Of a DNA stretch of 63,273 nt, positions 8,341-17,820 are shown in pieces; the stretch's first letter is position 1; every line of letters starts with the position of its first letter. The stretch spans positions 1 to 63,273 of the forward strand of contig DAOLNV010000024.1 of the NCBI GenBank assembly GCA_035416745.1, read 5' to 3'. The position numbers and the translations under genes are program-made. The notes beneath the pieces were generated by a model, which ran no database searches, was not told where the DNA came from, and worked only from the letters and a program-made list of their open reading frames with translations. The DNA is from Candidatus Hydrogenedentota bacterium. Its GTDB lineage: Bacteria > Hydrogenedentota > Hydrogenedentia > Hydrogenedentales > SLHB01.

Positions 8341-10670
8341 CGTTTCTCCCGTTTTCGCAACGACACGATGGCGAAAGGCAGACTTATCAGCATGGCGGCG
8401 GTGGAGATTGCCAGGCCGCCAAAGAACGATGCCGGCCGGTATTCGAATCGCACCTCATGCGTACCGGCGGGCAGAACGACCCCGCGAAATGCATAATTCG
8501 CGGGGAATACCGCGGCGGGCCTGCCGTCGATAGATGCTTTCCATCCCGGGTAGTAGGCATCTGCCAGCACAAGGATGCCGGGGGTTTCCGTTTGGGTTCT
8601 GACGTGAACATGGGTAGACCCGCGCTGCGTGATTTCAGCGTTGCCGGGAGATGCGCTGAAGGCGTATTCGCCGGCGGCGGGAGGCCAGCCCGCGGGCTGC
8701 TGCTGCAGCAAGACCCGGCGTCCGGGGGCGAAGTCCGGGCTTCGCATTATGGCGAACAGGTCATCTTCGTCAGGCACAGCCTCCGATTCATGGACGATAA
8801 ACGCGCGGGGAAGCGCCATGTTGTTCTTATAGACCGCGATACCGTCGAACTCCGCGAGCCGGGTAAACCGTCCGGGCTCATCGAGCGGGAAAAGCGGGTC
8901 GTAGTCGGCGCGGTGAAGATAGTGTGACAGGGCGCACGCGGGCTCCGCGCTCACCCAGAAATCCGGATCGAGCCGGGCGCAGAACGTGCGGATACGCCGG
9001 GGAAACATGGCGTCGTATCCCCACCATTGCTCGAGTCCGTAAGGCTGGAACAGGCCCGTGCGTACGCGGGTGGAAAGCGTGTGCAGACGGCTTGGTGACG
9101 GCAGCCCCTCCAGGTACCGGGTCAACTGCGTTTCGGTGTTGAGCCAGCGCGCCGGGGCCGACGGCAGCATGTCCCGTGCCGCGAAAACCAGGTCGCCCAG
9201 CAACACGGCGAGAATCAATGCGGCAGAAATCCGCGCGCGGCGACTAAGGGGATGCAGCGCGAGGGCGCCCAGACCCAGCGCCACAAACAGGGCTGCCGCC
9301 GCCATCTGTGTTGAGACAAAACCCGCTTGGCCCTGCATTTCGAGCACGCGCTGATTAAAGCGGAAGAGGCCATAGACAGCGAGGCCAACCACGACAGCCA
9401 AAGCCGCGGGCCATAGGAGTGCGCGCAGCTTCCAGCGTTCCCGCAACCAGCAATCGATGCCGAGCGCGCCAAGGTAAGGCAGAGCAAACATCGAGAAACT
9501 GATGTGCCAGCATCGCCACATCGCGTTGAATCCGGGAAGCCGATGGATGACCTCGAGGAATCCCCAGTCGTACGCCATCAAGAAATTAAGACCCACGACC
9601 ATAATCATGGCAAATACGCGATGGCGCTGGGAAGACCAGCGTGCTCGCGTAGCCGGCAGAAGCCCTATCCCAAGCCAGCAAACGATCCCGATATACGTTC
9701 CGGTTGCCAGCGTCGAGTTGTATTTCCCCCAGAAACCGCCATGCGTTGGGTCGCCGAAACCAAAGAAACGAGGCGCCCACAGCGTGGCGAGATGCGACAG
9801 CGGAAATGCGTGGGGATCCGGGGTCTCGCTGCCGCGGAGCATCGAAAGCGGCACGTATTCGATGAAAGGCAGAAGTTGCGGCGCGGCGACGCACAGTGCC
9901 AGCAGCCATGCGCCGCCCGCTGCCAGGAGCGGCTTCCAGGCGAGGTTCCAGGACGGCCGCGCGAAAGCAAGCCGCAGAAGGAAGTAGGCGCCCGCGCTGA
10001 ATCCCATGCTGAAGGCGCTTTCGGGATGGCCCCCCAGCAGCATAAGAGCCGCCCCCCCCGCCGTTGCGAAGAAGCCTTTCCGGTACGAAGCCTCGAGGAG
10101 CAGTTCCAGTCCCAGGAGCAGCAAGGGGAGCCATGCAATGACGTCTCCATCCACCCAGTAGAACCATGTGATGTTGTAGCCGCCGGCCATGAAGGCTGCC
10201 GCCGCCACCGTGGCCGAGACTGGAAGCAGTCCTGTGCGGCGCGCAAAATAGTAAGCCGTCATGCCGCAGAACCATAGCTTTGACAGCATGAGCAGGGTGG
10301 TGGCCAGGTTTACGTTGAAGACCGCCAGCAGGAGCTTGGGCGGATACAACATGGCGCTCTGGTAATTCGCCAGCAACGGCATGCCAGCGAATTGGAGGTG
10401 GTTCCACAGGGGCCATTCGCCGTTCCTGATGGCATCCGCCGCGATGTGGTACCACACGCGGAAAAAGACCAGGTTCTCCTGCGCAAGCCAGTTCGTGACG
10501 GGACGGAAGTCTTCGGGGACGTATCGGTCCCAGGGCGGACTATCGAAAAGAAGGCCGCCGGGGACGGGTGTTTCGCCGTGCAGAAACACGCGCGGGAAGA
10601 ACACCGCGAGGAGCGCCAGCATGGCCAGCCCGGCAATGCCCAATTCCCGCCATTCGGCCCGCCCCTTCAT
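8325..10670 (-). CDS. YfhO-type polytopic membrane protein (array copy 4)
   Basis: This 781-residue paralog has NGEWPLWN, 'PLLANYQSAMLYP', GHPESAF (T replaced by S), PRFFG and DAYYPGW followed by a FRG-containing beta segment and a last helix. The ATG at 10670 overlaps the stop of copy 3 as ATGA and is preceded by AAGGAG with an 8-nt gap, so the start is well supported. The stop codon is TAG. The membrane domain precedes a soluble, presumably periplasmic, domain of about 230 residues containing the 'PRAFIV' segment found in all copies. The function within the family is not resolved. Confidence 0.87.
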   Translation of the reverse strand: MKGRAEWRELGIAGLAMLALLAVFFPRVFLHGETPVPGGLLFDSPPWDRYVPEDFRPVTNWLAQENLVFFRVWYHIAADAIRNGEWPLWNHLQFAGMPLLANYQSAMLYPPKLLLAVFNVNLATTLLMLSKLWFCGMTAYYFARRTGLLPVSATVAAAAFMAGGYNITWFYWVDGDVIAWLPLLLLGLELLLEASYRKGFFATAGGAALMLLGGHPESAFSMGFSAGAYFLLRLAFARPSWNLAWKPLLAAGGAWLLALCVAAPQLLPFIEYVPLSMLRGSETPDPHAFPLSHLATLWAPRFFGFGDPTHGGFWGKYNSTLATGTYIGIVCWLGIGLLPATRARWSSQRHRVFAMIMVVGLNFLMAYDWGFLEVIHRLPGFNAMWRCWHISFSMFALPYLGALGIDCWLRERWKLRALLWPAALAVVVGLAVYGLFRFNQRVLEMQGQAGFVSTQMAAAALFVALGLGALALHPLSRRARISAALILAVLLGDLVFAARDMLPSAPARWLNTETQLTRYLEGLPSPSRLHTLSTRVRTGLFQPYGLEQWWGYDAMFPRRIRTFCARLDPDFWVSAEPACALSHYLHRADYDPLFPLDEPGRFTRLAEFDGIAVYKNNMALPRAFIVHESEAVPDEDDLFAIMRSPDFAPGRRVLLQQQPAGWPPAAGEYAFSASPGNAEITQRGSTHVHVRTQTETPGILVLADAYYPGWKASIDGRPAAVFPANYAFRGVVLPAGTHEVRFEYRPASFFGGLAISTAAMLISLPFAIVSLRKREKRCMTD

Positions 10671-13042
10671 CGCGCGGGCTCCTTCGCTGACTTCGTGCGG
10701 ATGAGACGGACCGCCGCGACGGCGGACGCCAGTAGCGCGATGACGGATACGGCCAGACCCAGCTTGAAACTCGTGGGAAAGTACCTGAACTCCACGGCAT
10801 GGTCCCCGGCAGGCATGAGGACGCCCCGGAAAGCATGATTGACGGGAAACACGCGGGCCTGTTGGCCGTCAATTGCCGCTTCCCACCCCGGATAGTAGGC
10901 ATCCGCCAGCACGAGGACGCAGCTCGCCTTCGAGGATGCTTGCAGGCGTACGCGGGTGGCGGTGTGTTCAAGAATTTCAACGGGGCCAAGGTCCGCGAGT
11001 TCAGCCGAGGGTGCTGGTCCCGGCAGTGGTTCCTCGACCACGGCCGTGTAACGGGGATTGAATCCGGCGCTCGACAATACGCTGAACCGCGCTTCGGTGT
11101 CGGGCACATCGAGGGCGCGGGCAGCGAGAAACGCCCTGGGCATAGCGCAGGTGTTTTCATAGACGTCGATTCCGTCCAGCGTAGCCATAGGGTTCAGGCA
11201 TGCGGGGTCGTCTTTGGGCGGAGACGGCTGTGCGCCGGCAACGTAGAGGTAGTGCGTGATGGCGCATGCCGGCTCGGCGGCGTGTCCCGGAGCGTCTCCC
11301 AAAGCAGCTCGAAACTCCGAGATCCGCTTGGGATACATCCCCTCGTACCCCATCCAGGTTTCGATGCCGTACAGGGGGAAAAGCCCCAACGTTATGCCCG
11401 CAGTCTGGACGGACACCCGGGAAGGCTTCTCGAGCTTCTGAAGCCAATTGGTCAGGGCTGTGTCAAACAAGATTCGCTCTGACGGCGCGGTATGGTGGTA
11501 ACCGTGGGCGGCATGCACCAGGTCCACGGCGAGAAGCACGGTTAATGCGGCGCAAAGAACACGCGGCCGGTTCCAGACGCTGCGGAGTCCAAGGAGAACC
11601 AGGGTTCCCGCAAAAAGGGCCAATGTGACCATCATGCGGCGCGCAACAAACGCGCTGAGCCCTTGCATTGATAGGACGTTATGCTCGAAAGCGAAATAGC
11701 CGCCAACGATAGCGGCGATGAGAAGTCCAATTGCGAGCGGCGCCGCCAGTAAGCGAAAGGGCGGCCGCCGCTGCCGCCAGTTCTCGAGTCCGAGCGCCGC
11801 GGTCAACGGCAAAGCGAACATCGGGAACGCCGCATAGTACATGGCCACGACAGAATTGAGCACCGGAAGACGGTTCAGGAAGTCGAAAACGGGGTGCCTC
11901 CAGGCCAGGAGCAGGAGTACAATCGCGGAACCCAGCAAGGCAAGCGCTGCCGGCATTCGCGACCGCCTGCTCTCGTTGTCCTTCCAAAACGCCAGAGGAA
12001 GGCAGGCCCAGACCGTTGCGCCAGCGTACAACATGCCTAGATAGGTTTGATTCAGCGAACCGTGCCAATAGTTGGCATCGGTGTCGGAACCAAAGAAGCG
12101 CGACACCCACAGGGCTGCCACGGCGGAGGGGGCGTACTGAAATGTCTCGACACCGCCCTGCATTCGTGTCTCCGCGGTAACTGTGTTTCGAAGGTATTCG
12201 AGAAACGGAAGTATTTGAGCGGAACAGATGAGCAGGATAGACACCCAGGTCGCCAGTGCGAGGGCGATCGGGGTCCACAAAGCGCGCCCGGTTCGGCGTT
12301 CAAAGGCAAGGCGCAGTAAGAAGTAAATCCCAAGTCCCAGTGCAAACACGAAAGCGATTTCGGGTTGCCCGGCAAGCATGAACAGCGAACCGCCCATTAC
12401 AAATGCCGCGAATCCTTTCCGATAACGGCCTTGCAGCAGCCATTCGATGCCGAGGAAGACGATGGGCAGCCATGCGGCAACGTTGGTGGGTGTCCAGTAA
12501 CACCAGACAATCGAGAACCCTCCCGCCATCCACGCGACCGAAAGAAACCGGGCTGTTCCCCGTGACATCCCGATTCCCCGCCCGAGAAGATAGGCATTGA
12601 ATCCGCATAACCAGACATTGAGCAGAACGTAGACGGTCGTGGCGAGCGGCAGGGGCAGGAAGGCATGAAAAAGCCGCAGCGGATAAAACACCGTGCTCTG
12701 GTAATTGGCCAGAAGGGGCATGCCCGCGTTTTCGAGAGGATTCCAAAGCGGCCACTCGCCGTCCTCGAGCGACCATTGGGCGAGAGCGTAGGACTTGTGC
12801 AACGTGCAAAAGGCCTCGATCTCCGCGTAGTTCGCCCCCCGCCCCGTTGTCGGCCCGGCGTAGGAGCGCCACGGCGCAAGGCTGTACAACAGATCTCCCG
12901 GCAGGGCCATTTCGCCCCGCAGAAATACACCAGGAAAGAAGATGGCGAGAATGAGCAGCAATACCGCCGCGTGAAGCGCCAACTCGACAAGCGTCAGGCG
13001 CTCGTCCGGCTCGTTTATGGCTTTACCGTCCTTATCACGCAT
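10667..13042 (-). CDS. YfhO-type polytopic membrane protein (array copy 3)
   Basis: This 791-residue paralog has DGEWPLWN, 'PLLANYQSTVFYP', then GQPEIAF in place of GHPETAF, PRFFG replaced by SRFFG, and DAYYPGW. The mid-protein motif change sets it apart from the other six. I chose ATG at 13042 over the longer start at 13084. It gives an 8-nt overlap with copy 2, has GGAG about 9 nt upstream, and removes 14 residues with no match in other copies. It ends in an ATGA overlap with copy 4. The C-terminus is basic after the last helix. Biochemical activity is unknown. Confidence 0.85.
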   Translation of the reverse strand: MRDKDGKAINEPDERLTLVELALHAAVLLLILAIFFPGVFLRGEMALPGDLLYSLAPWRSYAGPTTGRGANYAEIEAFCTLHKSYALAQWSLEDGEWPLWNPLENAGMPLLANYQSTVFYPLRLFHAFLPLPLATTVYVLLNVWLCGFNAYLLGRGIGMSRGTARFLSVAWMAGGFSIVWCYWTPTNVAAWLPIVFLGIEWLLQGRYRKGFAAFVMGGSLFMLAGQPEIAFVFALGLGIYFLLRLAFERRTGRALWTPIALALATWVSILLICSAQILPFLEYLRNTVTAETRMQGGVETFQYAPSAVAALWVSRFFGSDTDANYWHGSLNQTYLGMLYAGATVWACLPLAFWKDNESRRSRMPAALALLGSAIVLLLLAWRHPVFDFLNRLPVLNSVVAMYYAAFPMFALPLTAALGLENWRQRRPPFRLLAAPLAIGLLIAAIVGGYFAFEHNVLSMQGLSAFVARRMMVTLALFAGTLVLLGLRSVWNRPRVLCAALTVLLAVDLVHAAHGYHHTAPSERILFDTALTNWLQKLEKPSRVSVQTAGITLGLFPLYGIETWMGYEGMYPKRISEFRAALGDAPGHAAEPACAITHYLYVAGAQPSPPKDDPACLNPMATLDGIDVYENTCAMPRAFLAARALDVPDTEARFSVLSSAGFNPRYTAVVEEPLPGPAPSAELADLGPVEILEHTATRVRLQASSKASCVLVLADAYYPGWEAAIDGQQARVFPVNHAFRGVLMPAGDHAVEFRYFPTSFKLGLAVSVIALLASAVAAVRLIRTKSAKEPAR

Positions 13043-15383
13043 CGGCTGCGCTCCGTAACGTTGCCCGCCAAAGGAGCGTAACACCGAGAACCGCCGCCAG
13101 CAAGAGCGAAACGACGGATACCCAGAGGCCTACGCGAAAAGAAGCGGGCTCGTAAGCAAAGACGACGGTGTGCGCCCCTTTCGGTACGATGACGCCTCGG
13201 AATGCCGAGTTCACGGGAAAAATCTCCGCACGTTGCTCGTCGAGCCACGCTTTCCAGCCGGGGTAGTAGGCTTCGACCGCGACAAGTACCGCGGGCGTTT
13301 CGGCAGTGACGGCTATCTCCATGCGTGTCGAGGTGCGGGCGGTGACCGTAGCGGTTCCGGGATTTCCCATGGTTGGCTCGGGCAGATTGGGTGGCGCGGG
13401 AGCTTCGAGCAGCGCCATGGTATGGGGGTCGAAGGCGCCGGTCCGCGCAAACGCAAACATGTCGCCGACCGAGTCAAACACCTTGAGGTTATTAACGAGA
13501 TACGCCCGCGGCATCGCCGTCTTGTTGCGATACACCTCGATCCCGTCGAATTCGGTGAGAAGTTCGTAGTTGCCGGGGCGTTCGCGGAGGGGGAAGAGCG
13601 GATTCTCCAACTCAGCGAGATGGAGGTAATGCGAGATCGCGCAGGCGGGCTCAAAGGTGTCCCAGAGTTGTTTGCCGAAGGTTACTTGCAGCCGCTTGAC
13701 CCGAAGGGGATACAGTCCATCGTATCCGAGCCATTGTTCGATGCCGTAGACAGGGATCAGGCCGGTCTGCATGGCCGAAGTGGCCGAGCAGACGCGGTTG
13801 GGCTTCTGGATGGTCCGGAGGTAGTCCGTCAGGGGGGTCGGTGGAAACATCCAGGATTTCGGCACCGTGACATGCTGGCCATGCACAGCTGCCAGGAGGT
13901 CGCATGCGAGCAGTGCCGCAATACCCCAGCCGAGAATCCTCCGTTTGTCAGCGATGCAGTTAGCCGCGAGCAGGGCCAAGGCGGCTGCCGTGAAGACAAC
14001 TGCGATGAACAACTGCCGCCGAACGTAGGGTGCGCTGCCTTCCATGATCAGCACGCGCGATTCGAACCGGTAGAATCCGTACACAAGCACACCCGCCAGC
14101 AGCGCCAGGAAGACCGCAGGCAACAGCTCCTTCAGCGAACGTTTCCGGGCGTACCACTGCTCGATGCCCAGCGCGCCCAACAGAGGCAGCGCGAAAACCG
14201 TGAAGCCGATGTGCCAGATGTACCACATTGAACTGAACACGGGCAGTTTCTGAATGGGTGCGACAAGCAAGCTGTTGAAGGCAAGCAGGGCTGCGAAAAC
14301 CGCGGGGATGGCAACGCAGAGGGGCCGGACATAGTCGCGTTCGCCGTTCTTGCCGCGCACAAGTACCAGTGCGGCCCCCAGCCACGCGGCGATGCCCGGA
14401 TAGATCAGGGTCGCGTAATTCGAGTGGTCGAGCAGCCGAAAATTCCCGTGGGGGGTGAATCCGTGGTACCGCGGTACCCAGAAGCAGAGGATAGCTCTTG
14501 GCGAAAGCGTGGTTACGGTCGATTCGCCTTCGGGCCGCGCCAGGAACGTGTAGCTTTGTGTGAGATACTCGAGGAACGGCAGCCATTGCACGCAGGTTAT
14601 GAGCAATGCCACGCCCCACGCAAGGGCGGCGGCCGCGAGAGGCTCGGCCAGCCTGTGCCGCCAGTTGTGACGCAGAATCAGCCGTAACACAAAATAGATG
14701 CCTGCGCCGTAGCTCATGGTGAATGCCGTTTCGGGATGACCGGCGAGAAGAATCAGGACCGCCCCCGTAACCATGCAGGCAAAACCCTTCCGGATACGTC
14801 CCGCGACAAGCCATTCCGCGCCGAGGAACAGCACCGGAAGCCATGCCGAAACGTCCGGTTCCGGCCAATAGGACCAGAGAAGGTTGTAGCTGCCGAGCAT
14901 CCAGCCAACGGACAAGAACCGCGCTGCGGGCACTCCCAGGCCGATTCCGCGTCCGCATAGGTAGGCTGTGGCGCCGCAGAGCCACAAGCGCAACACAAAA
15001 AACAGCGTGATGGCCGTGTAATTGTCGAACAGCACGTGGAGAAGGCGCGGCGGGTAGAACACGGCCGTCTGGTAGTTGGCCAGCAGGGGCATCCCGGTGT
15101 TTTGAAGGTGGTTCCAGAGAGGCCACTCGCCCGCTTCTAATGCGTCCTGGACCTCCTTGTACCAGAGGGTGTGTTGGCAGATGGAATCGAACAGAACCGG
15201 GTTCTTGTGGCCCTCGAAAGTCTCCGGGGCATGAAACTTCCAGGGGGCGGCAATGAACAGGATGTCGCCCGGCAGCGTGATCTCCCGCCGCAGGAACGTC
15301 CCGGGGTATACGGGCACGAGCAGCGCCACAAGCAGCGCCGTTTGAATAATCAGTTCACGCAAGGTCACGCGATTGGCATTCAT
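13035..15383 (-). CDS. YfhO-type polytopic membrane protein (array copy 2)
   Basis: This 782-residue paralog has AGEWPLWN, 'PLLANYQTAVFYPPRLLH', GHPETAF, and EAYYPGW with 'FRGVIVPKGAH' following. I count about 14 hydrophobic helices, then the soluble domain, then one terminal helix. The start is ATG at 15383, forming an ATGA overlap with copy 1 and preceded by GGGGAG. An upstream in-frame start at 15644 would add 87 residues that lie inside copy 1 and look like shadow translation. PRFFG is changed to PRYHG. The tight overlap implies coupled translation with copies 1 and 3, so the products are probably made together. Confidence 0.86.
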   Translation of the reverse strand: MNANRVTLRELIIQTALLVALLVPVYPGTFLRREITLPGDILFIAAPWKFHAPETFEGHKNPVLFDSICQHTLWYKEVQDALEAGEWPLWNHLQNTGMPLLANYQTAVFYPPRLLHVLFDNYTAITLFFVLRLWLCGATAYLCGRGIGLGVPAARFLSVGWMLGSYNLLWSYWPEPDVSAWLPVLFLGAEWLVAGRIRKGFACMVTGAVLILLAGHPETAFTMSYGAGIYFVLRLILRHNWRHRLAEPLAAAALAWGVALLITCVQWLPFLEYLTQSYTFLARPEGESTVTTLSPRAILCFWVPRYHGFTPHGNFRLLDHSNYATLIYPGIAAWLGAALVLVRGKNGERDYVRPLCVAIPAVFAALLAFNSLLVAPIQKLPVFSSMWYIWHIGFTVFALPLLGALGIEQWYARKRSLKELLPAVFLALLAGVLVYGFYRFESRVLIMEGSAPYVRRQLFIAVVFTAAALALLAANCIADKRRILGWGIAALLACDLLAAVHGQHVTVPKSWMFPPTPLTDYLRTIQKPNRVCSATSAMQTGLIPVYGIEQWLGYDGLYPLRVKRLQVTFGKQLWDTFEPACAISHYLHLAELENPLFPLRERPGNYELLTEFDGIEVYRNKTAMPRAYLVNNLKVFDSVGDMFAFARTGAFDPHTMALLEAPAPPNLPEPTMGNPGTATVTARTSTRMEIAVTAETPAVLVAVEAYYPGWKAWLDEQRAEIFPVNSAFRGVIVPKGAHTVVFAYEPASFRVGLWVSVVSLLLAAVLGVTLLWRATLRSAADA

Positions 15384-17746
15384 CCGGCTCGCGCTCCCCG
15401 ATTTCGCCGCCGGGTCCCTTGAATGACCCGGAACGCGCTGTACGCCCCGGCGAGCAGTGCGCCCGTCGAGGTGAGCAGGCCGATGCGCAGGCTGAGCGGG
15501 AAATAGGAATACTCGACCGTATGCCGCCCGGACGGCACAAGCAAGCCCCTGAAGGCGTAGTATGCCGGGAAGATTTCCGCCGGTTCTCCATCGATTCTGG
15601 CATTCCAGCCGGGGTAATAGGCGTCTGAAAGCACGAGAACGCAAGGATTCATGGCCTCCACCTCGACAACCACGCGTGTAGGTTGCCGCAAGGTAACGTT
15701 CGCCGTGCCGAGTACGCCGTCCTTGGGGGGCGTCAAAACAACAGGCGGGCCTTTTTCGGTGACGACCGCGTTCGAGGGGTTGAATTCGGGATCGCGCATG
15801 GTCTCGAACAGCGCGTCAATGTCCGGAATCACTTCCAGTTGCGGGACGAGGTAAGCCCGGCCGAAGGCACGCGTGTTTTCGTAGATTTCCATGCCGTCGA
15901 CGGTGTCCACATATCGGAGATACGGGCGCTCGTCAAGTTTCAGCACGGGCTCCAACTGGGGGTAGTTGAGGTAGTACCCGATTGAGCAGACCGGCTCCAT
16001 GGCGTTCCAGATACCGGTACCCATTTCGAGCTGAAACCGACGGATACGTTCGGGATACAGGCCGTCATAGCCGAGCCACTCCTCGATGCCGTAGTTGGCC
16101 ACTGTGCCGGGCGGGATATACCCTTCCGCGACCCCGAAACGGCGGGGAGGCTCGATAGATTGTAAACGTTTAAGGAGTGCGGTCTCCGGAAACACCTGTT
16201 CCCGGGGCAGACTGGGGCGCAGGCCGCGCGTGGCCAGGGCGTAGTCGCCCGCGGCGAACAGCGTGAGGCAAATGAGCAACACGCGCGGACGCCGCACGAA
16301 GCAAGAGATGCCGCACAGAACGAGGCCGGCCGATGCGAGCCCGGCAGCGAGCCAGGATTCCCGGACCACGTACCCCCACATGTCTTTCATGACCAATACC
16401 TGTTTGTCGAACCGGAGCAGCACGGCAATAACGAGCGCGCCGGCGATCAAGGGCGGCAGGGCCCAGGCTGTCTCACGCAGGCGGCGCGGCCGCGAGAACC
16501 AGCGCTCGAATCCGAGCGTTGCCAACAGGGGAAAAGCAAACATCGCGAAACAGGCGTGGTACCATTCGCGCAGGGTATTCATGAGCGGCAGGCGGTGAAC
16601 AAACTGCAAGGTGGGAAAATAGAAACTCAGAAGCAGGCCGAACGCTGCGGGAATCGCCAACGCGATGGCCATGTTCCGCCGTTCGCGGTCCTTCTCGCCG
16701 CGGTTAGAGCGCGTGAACATGAACATGGTCCCGAGCCACACCGCCATACCCGGGTACAGCATGCTGATGAGGTTGGAATTGCTGTTGGCGCCCGCCAGGA
16801 AATTGTCCTCGGCCCAGGTGCCGAAGAAGCGCGGCGCCCAGAACGCCGCTACCATTCCCGGCATGTAGATTTCGCCTCCCTCGGCCTCGTTGCGGGCGAA
16901 TTCGCTGGTGCTGTGCACGAGGTACTCGAAGAACGGCACAAGCTGCGACGCGCACACCAGAAACACGAGCAGCCAGGCCAAAACACATACACCTATGGGG
17001 ATAATCAGGCGCAGGCCCATGCGTCGTTGTTGAAACAGGCGAACCACAAAGTACCCCCCGAGACCGAGGCAGAACGTAAACGCTGTTTCGGGGTGGCCGG
17101 CCAGCAGCAGCAACGTCCCCGAGAACGCCACCGTGAAGAAGCCCCGCCTGTACTGCTCGCGGAGAACGAACTCGAGCCCGGCAAACAGTGGCGGCACCCA
17201 GATCGCGACGTCGGTTAGCGGCCAGTGGCACCAGAGCAGGTTGTAGCTCCCGAGCATCCAGGCTACCGAGAAGAAGCGGGCGAGCGCAGTGCTGAACGCG
17301 AGCAGGCGGGCACACACGTACCCCACCATCCCGCACAGGAAGAGTTTGAGGATGACATACACCGTCAAAGCCCAGTCAATCTGCAACACCAGCTGGAGGA
17401 GATGAACGGGGTAGAATACCGAGCTTTGGAAATTCGCAAGCAATGGGATACCAGTCAACTGGAGATGGTTCCACAGGGGCCATTCCCCGTTCCGGACCTC
17501 CTGTTGGCACAACAGGAAATTGGGGCGGGTGAAGAAGATGTGGTCAAACACCAGCTTGTTTTGCGGGAAATCCCACCCCTGGGGGGCATATTTGTCCCAG
17601 TGCGGGAGCGCAAAAAGGATATCAGCGGAAGAAATGACCCTGCCCAGGAAAAACGTGCCCGGAAACAGAACGGCCAGCATCGCCAGTAAGAGCGCGCTCT
17701 GCAGGAGGGACTCGCGCAGTGTCGGCCTGTTGTTTGAAGACTTCAT
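15380..17746 (-). CDS. YfhO-type polytopic membrane protein (array copy 1, first of the block)
   Basis: This 788-residue protein opens the five-gene block. Motifs are NGEWPLWN, 'IPLLANFQSSVFYP', GHPETAF, PRFFG and DAYYPGW. The first extracytoplasmic loop differs from other copies: the usual acidic 'RGE...LPG' stretch is replaced by 'LGRVISSAD'. The ATG at 17746 lacks a visible Shine-Dalgarno sequence, and a TATACG -10-like hexamer lies only about 10 nt upstream, so leaderless translation is possible. The hybrid kinase gene ends 74 nt upstream on the same strand with a hairpin between them. Family assignment is good; specific function is unknown. Confidence 0.85.
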   Translation of the reverse strand: MKSSNNRPTLRESLLQSALLLAMLAVLFPGTFFLGRVISSADILFALPHWDKYAPQGWDFPQNKLVFDHIFFTRPNFLLCQQEVRNGEWPLWNHLQLTGIPLLANFQSSVFYPVHLLQLVLQIDWALTVYVILKLFLCGMVGYVCARLLAFSTALARFFSVAWMLGSYNLLWCHWPLTDVAIWVPPLFAGLEFVLREQYRRGFFTVAFSGTLLLLAGHPETAFTFCLGLGGYFVVRLFQQRRMGLRLIIPIGVCVLAWLLVFLVCASQLVPFFEYLVHSTSEFARNEAEGGEIYMPGMVAAFWAPRFFGTWAEDNFLAGANSNSNLISMLYPGMAVWLGTMFMFTRSNRGEKDRERRNMAIALAIPAAFGLLLSFYFPTLQFVHRLPLMNTLREWYHACFAMFAFPLLATLGFERWFSRPRRLRETAWALPPLIAGALVIAVLLRFDKQVLVMKDMWGYVVRESWLAAGLASAGLVLCGISCFVRRPRVLLICLTLFAAGDYALATRGLRPSLPREQVFPETALLKRLQSIEPPRRFGVAEGYIPPGTVANYGIEEWLGYDGLYPERIRRFQLEMGTGIWNAMEPVCSIGYYLNYPQLEPVLKLDERPYLRYVDTVDGMEIYENTRAFGRAYLVPQLEVIPDIDALFETMRDPEFNPSNAVVTEKGPPVVLTPPKDGVLGTANVTLRQPTRVVVEVEAMNPCVLVLSDAYYPGWNARIDGEPAEIFPAYYAFRGLLVPSGRHTVEYSYFPLSLRIGLLTSTGALLAGAYSAFRVIQGTRRRNRGARAG

Positions 17747-17788
17747 TCGATACCGTATACAGCCTTGCTGCCGGAAAAACCACAGGAT

Positions 17789-17810
17789 GTGCCGGACCCG
17801 AGACCGGCAC
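17789..17810 (-). terminator. Hairpin between hybrid kinase and array copy 1
   Basis: A perfect 7-bp inverted repeat (GTGCCGG / CCGGCAC, 8-nt loop) lies 11 nt after the kinase stop codon. Reading along the minus strand a TTTTT occurs about 10 nt later, not directly adjacent. It may be a weak terminator or attenuator separating the kinase from the array. Confidence 0.3.
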
Positions 17811-17820
17811 GCGTCGAGTG

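Larger units (their letters stand above)
147..17746 (-). repeat. Tandem array of seven YfhO-type paralogs
   Basis: Seven genes of 779-797 codons (depending on start choice), all minus strand, share the same architecture and ordered motifs (WPLWN, LLANYQ, G-H/Q-PE, FFG, YYPGW). Five are joined mostly by 4-16 nt overlaps. Two follow after an inserted opposite-strand gene. The copies are clearly diverged, so the duplications look old and retained, unlike a recent amplification. Confidence 0.85.

Noticed and set aside
13035..15644. An 869-codon version of array copy 2
   Set aside because: The first 87 codons lie inside copy 1 in another frame. The start at 15383 matches the other paralogs and the ATGA overlap.
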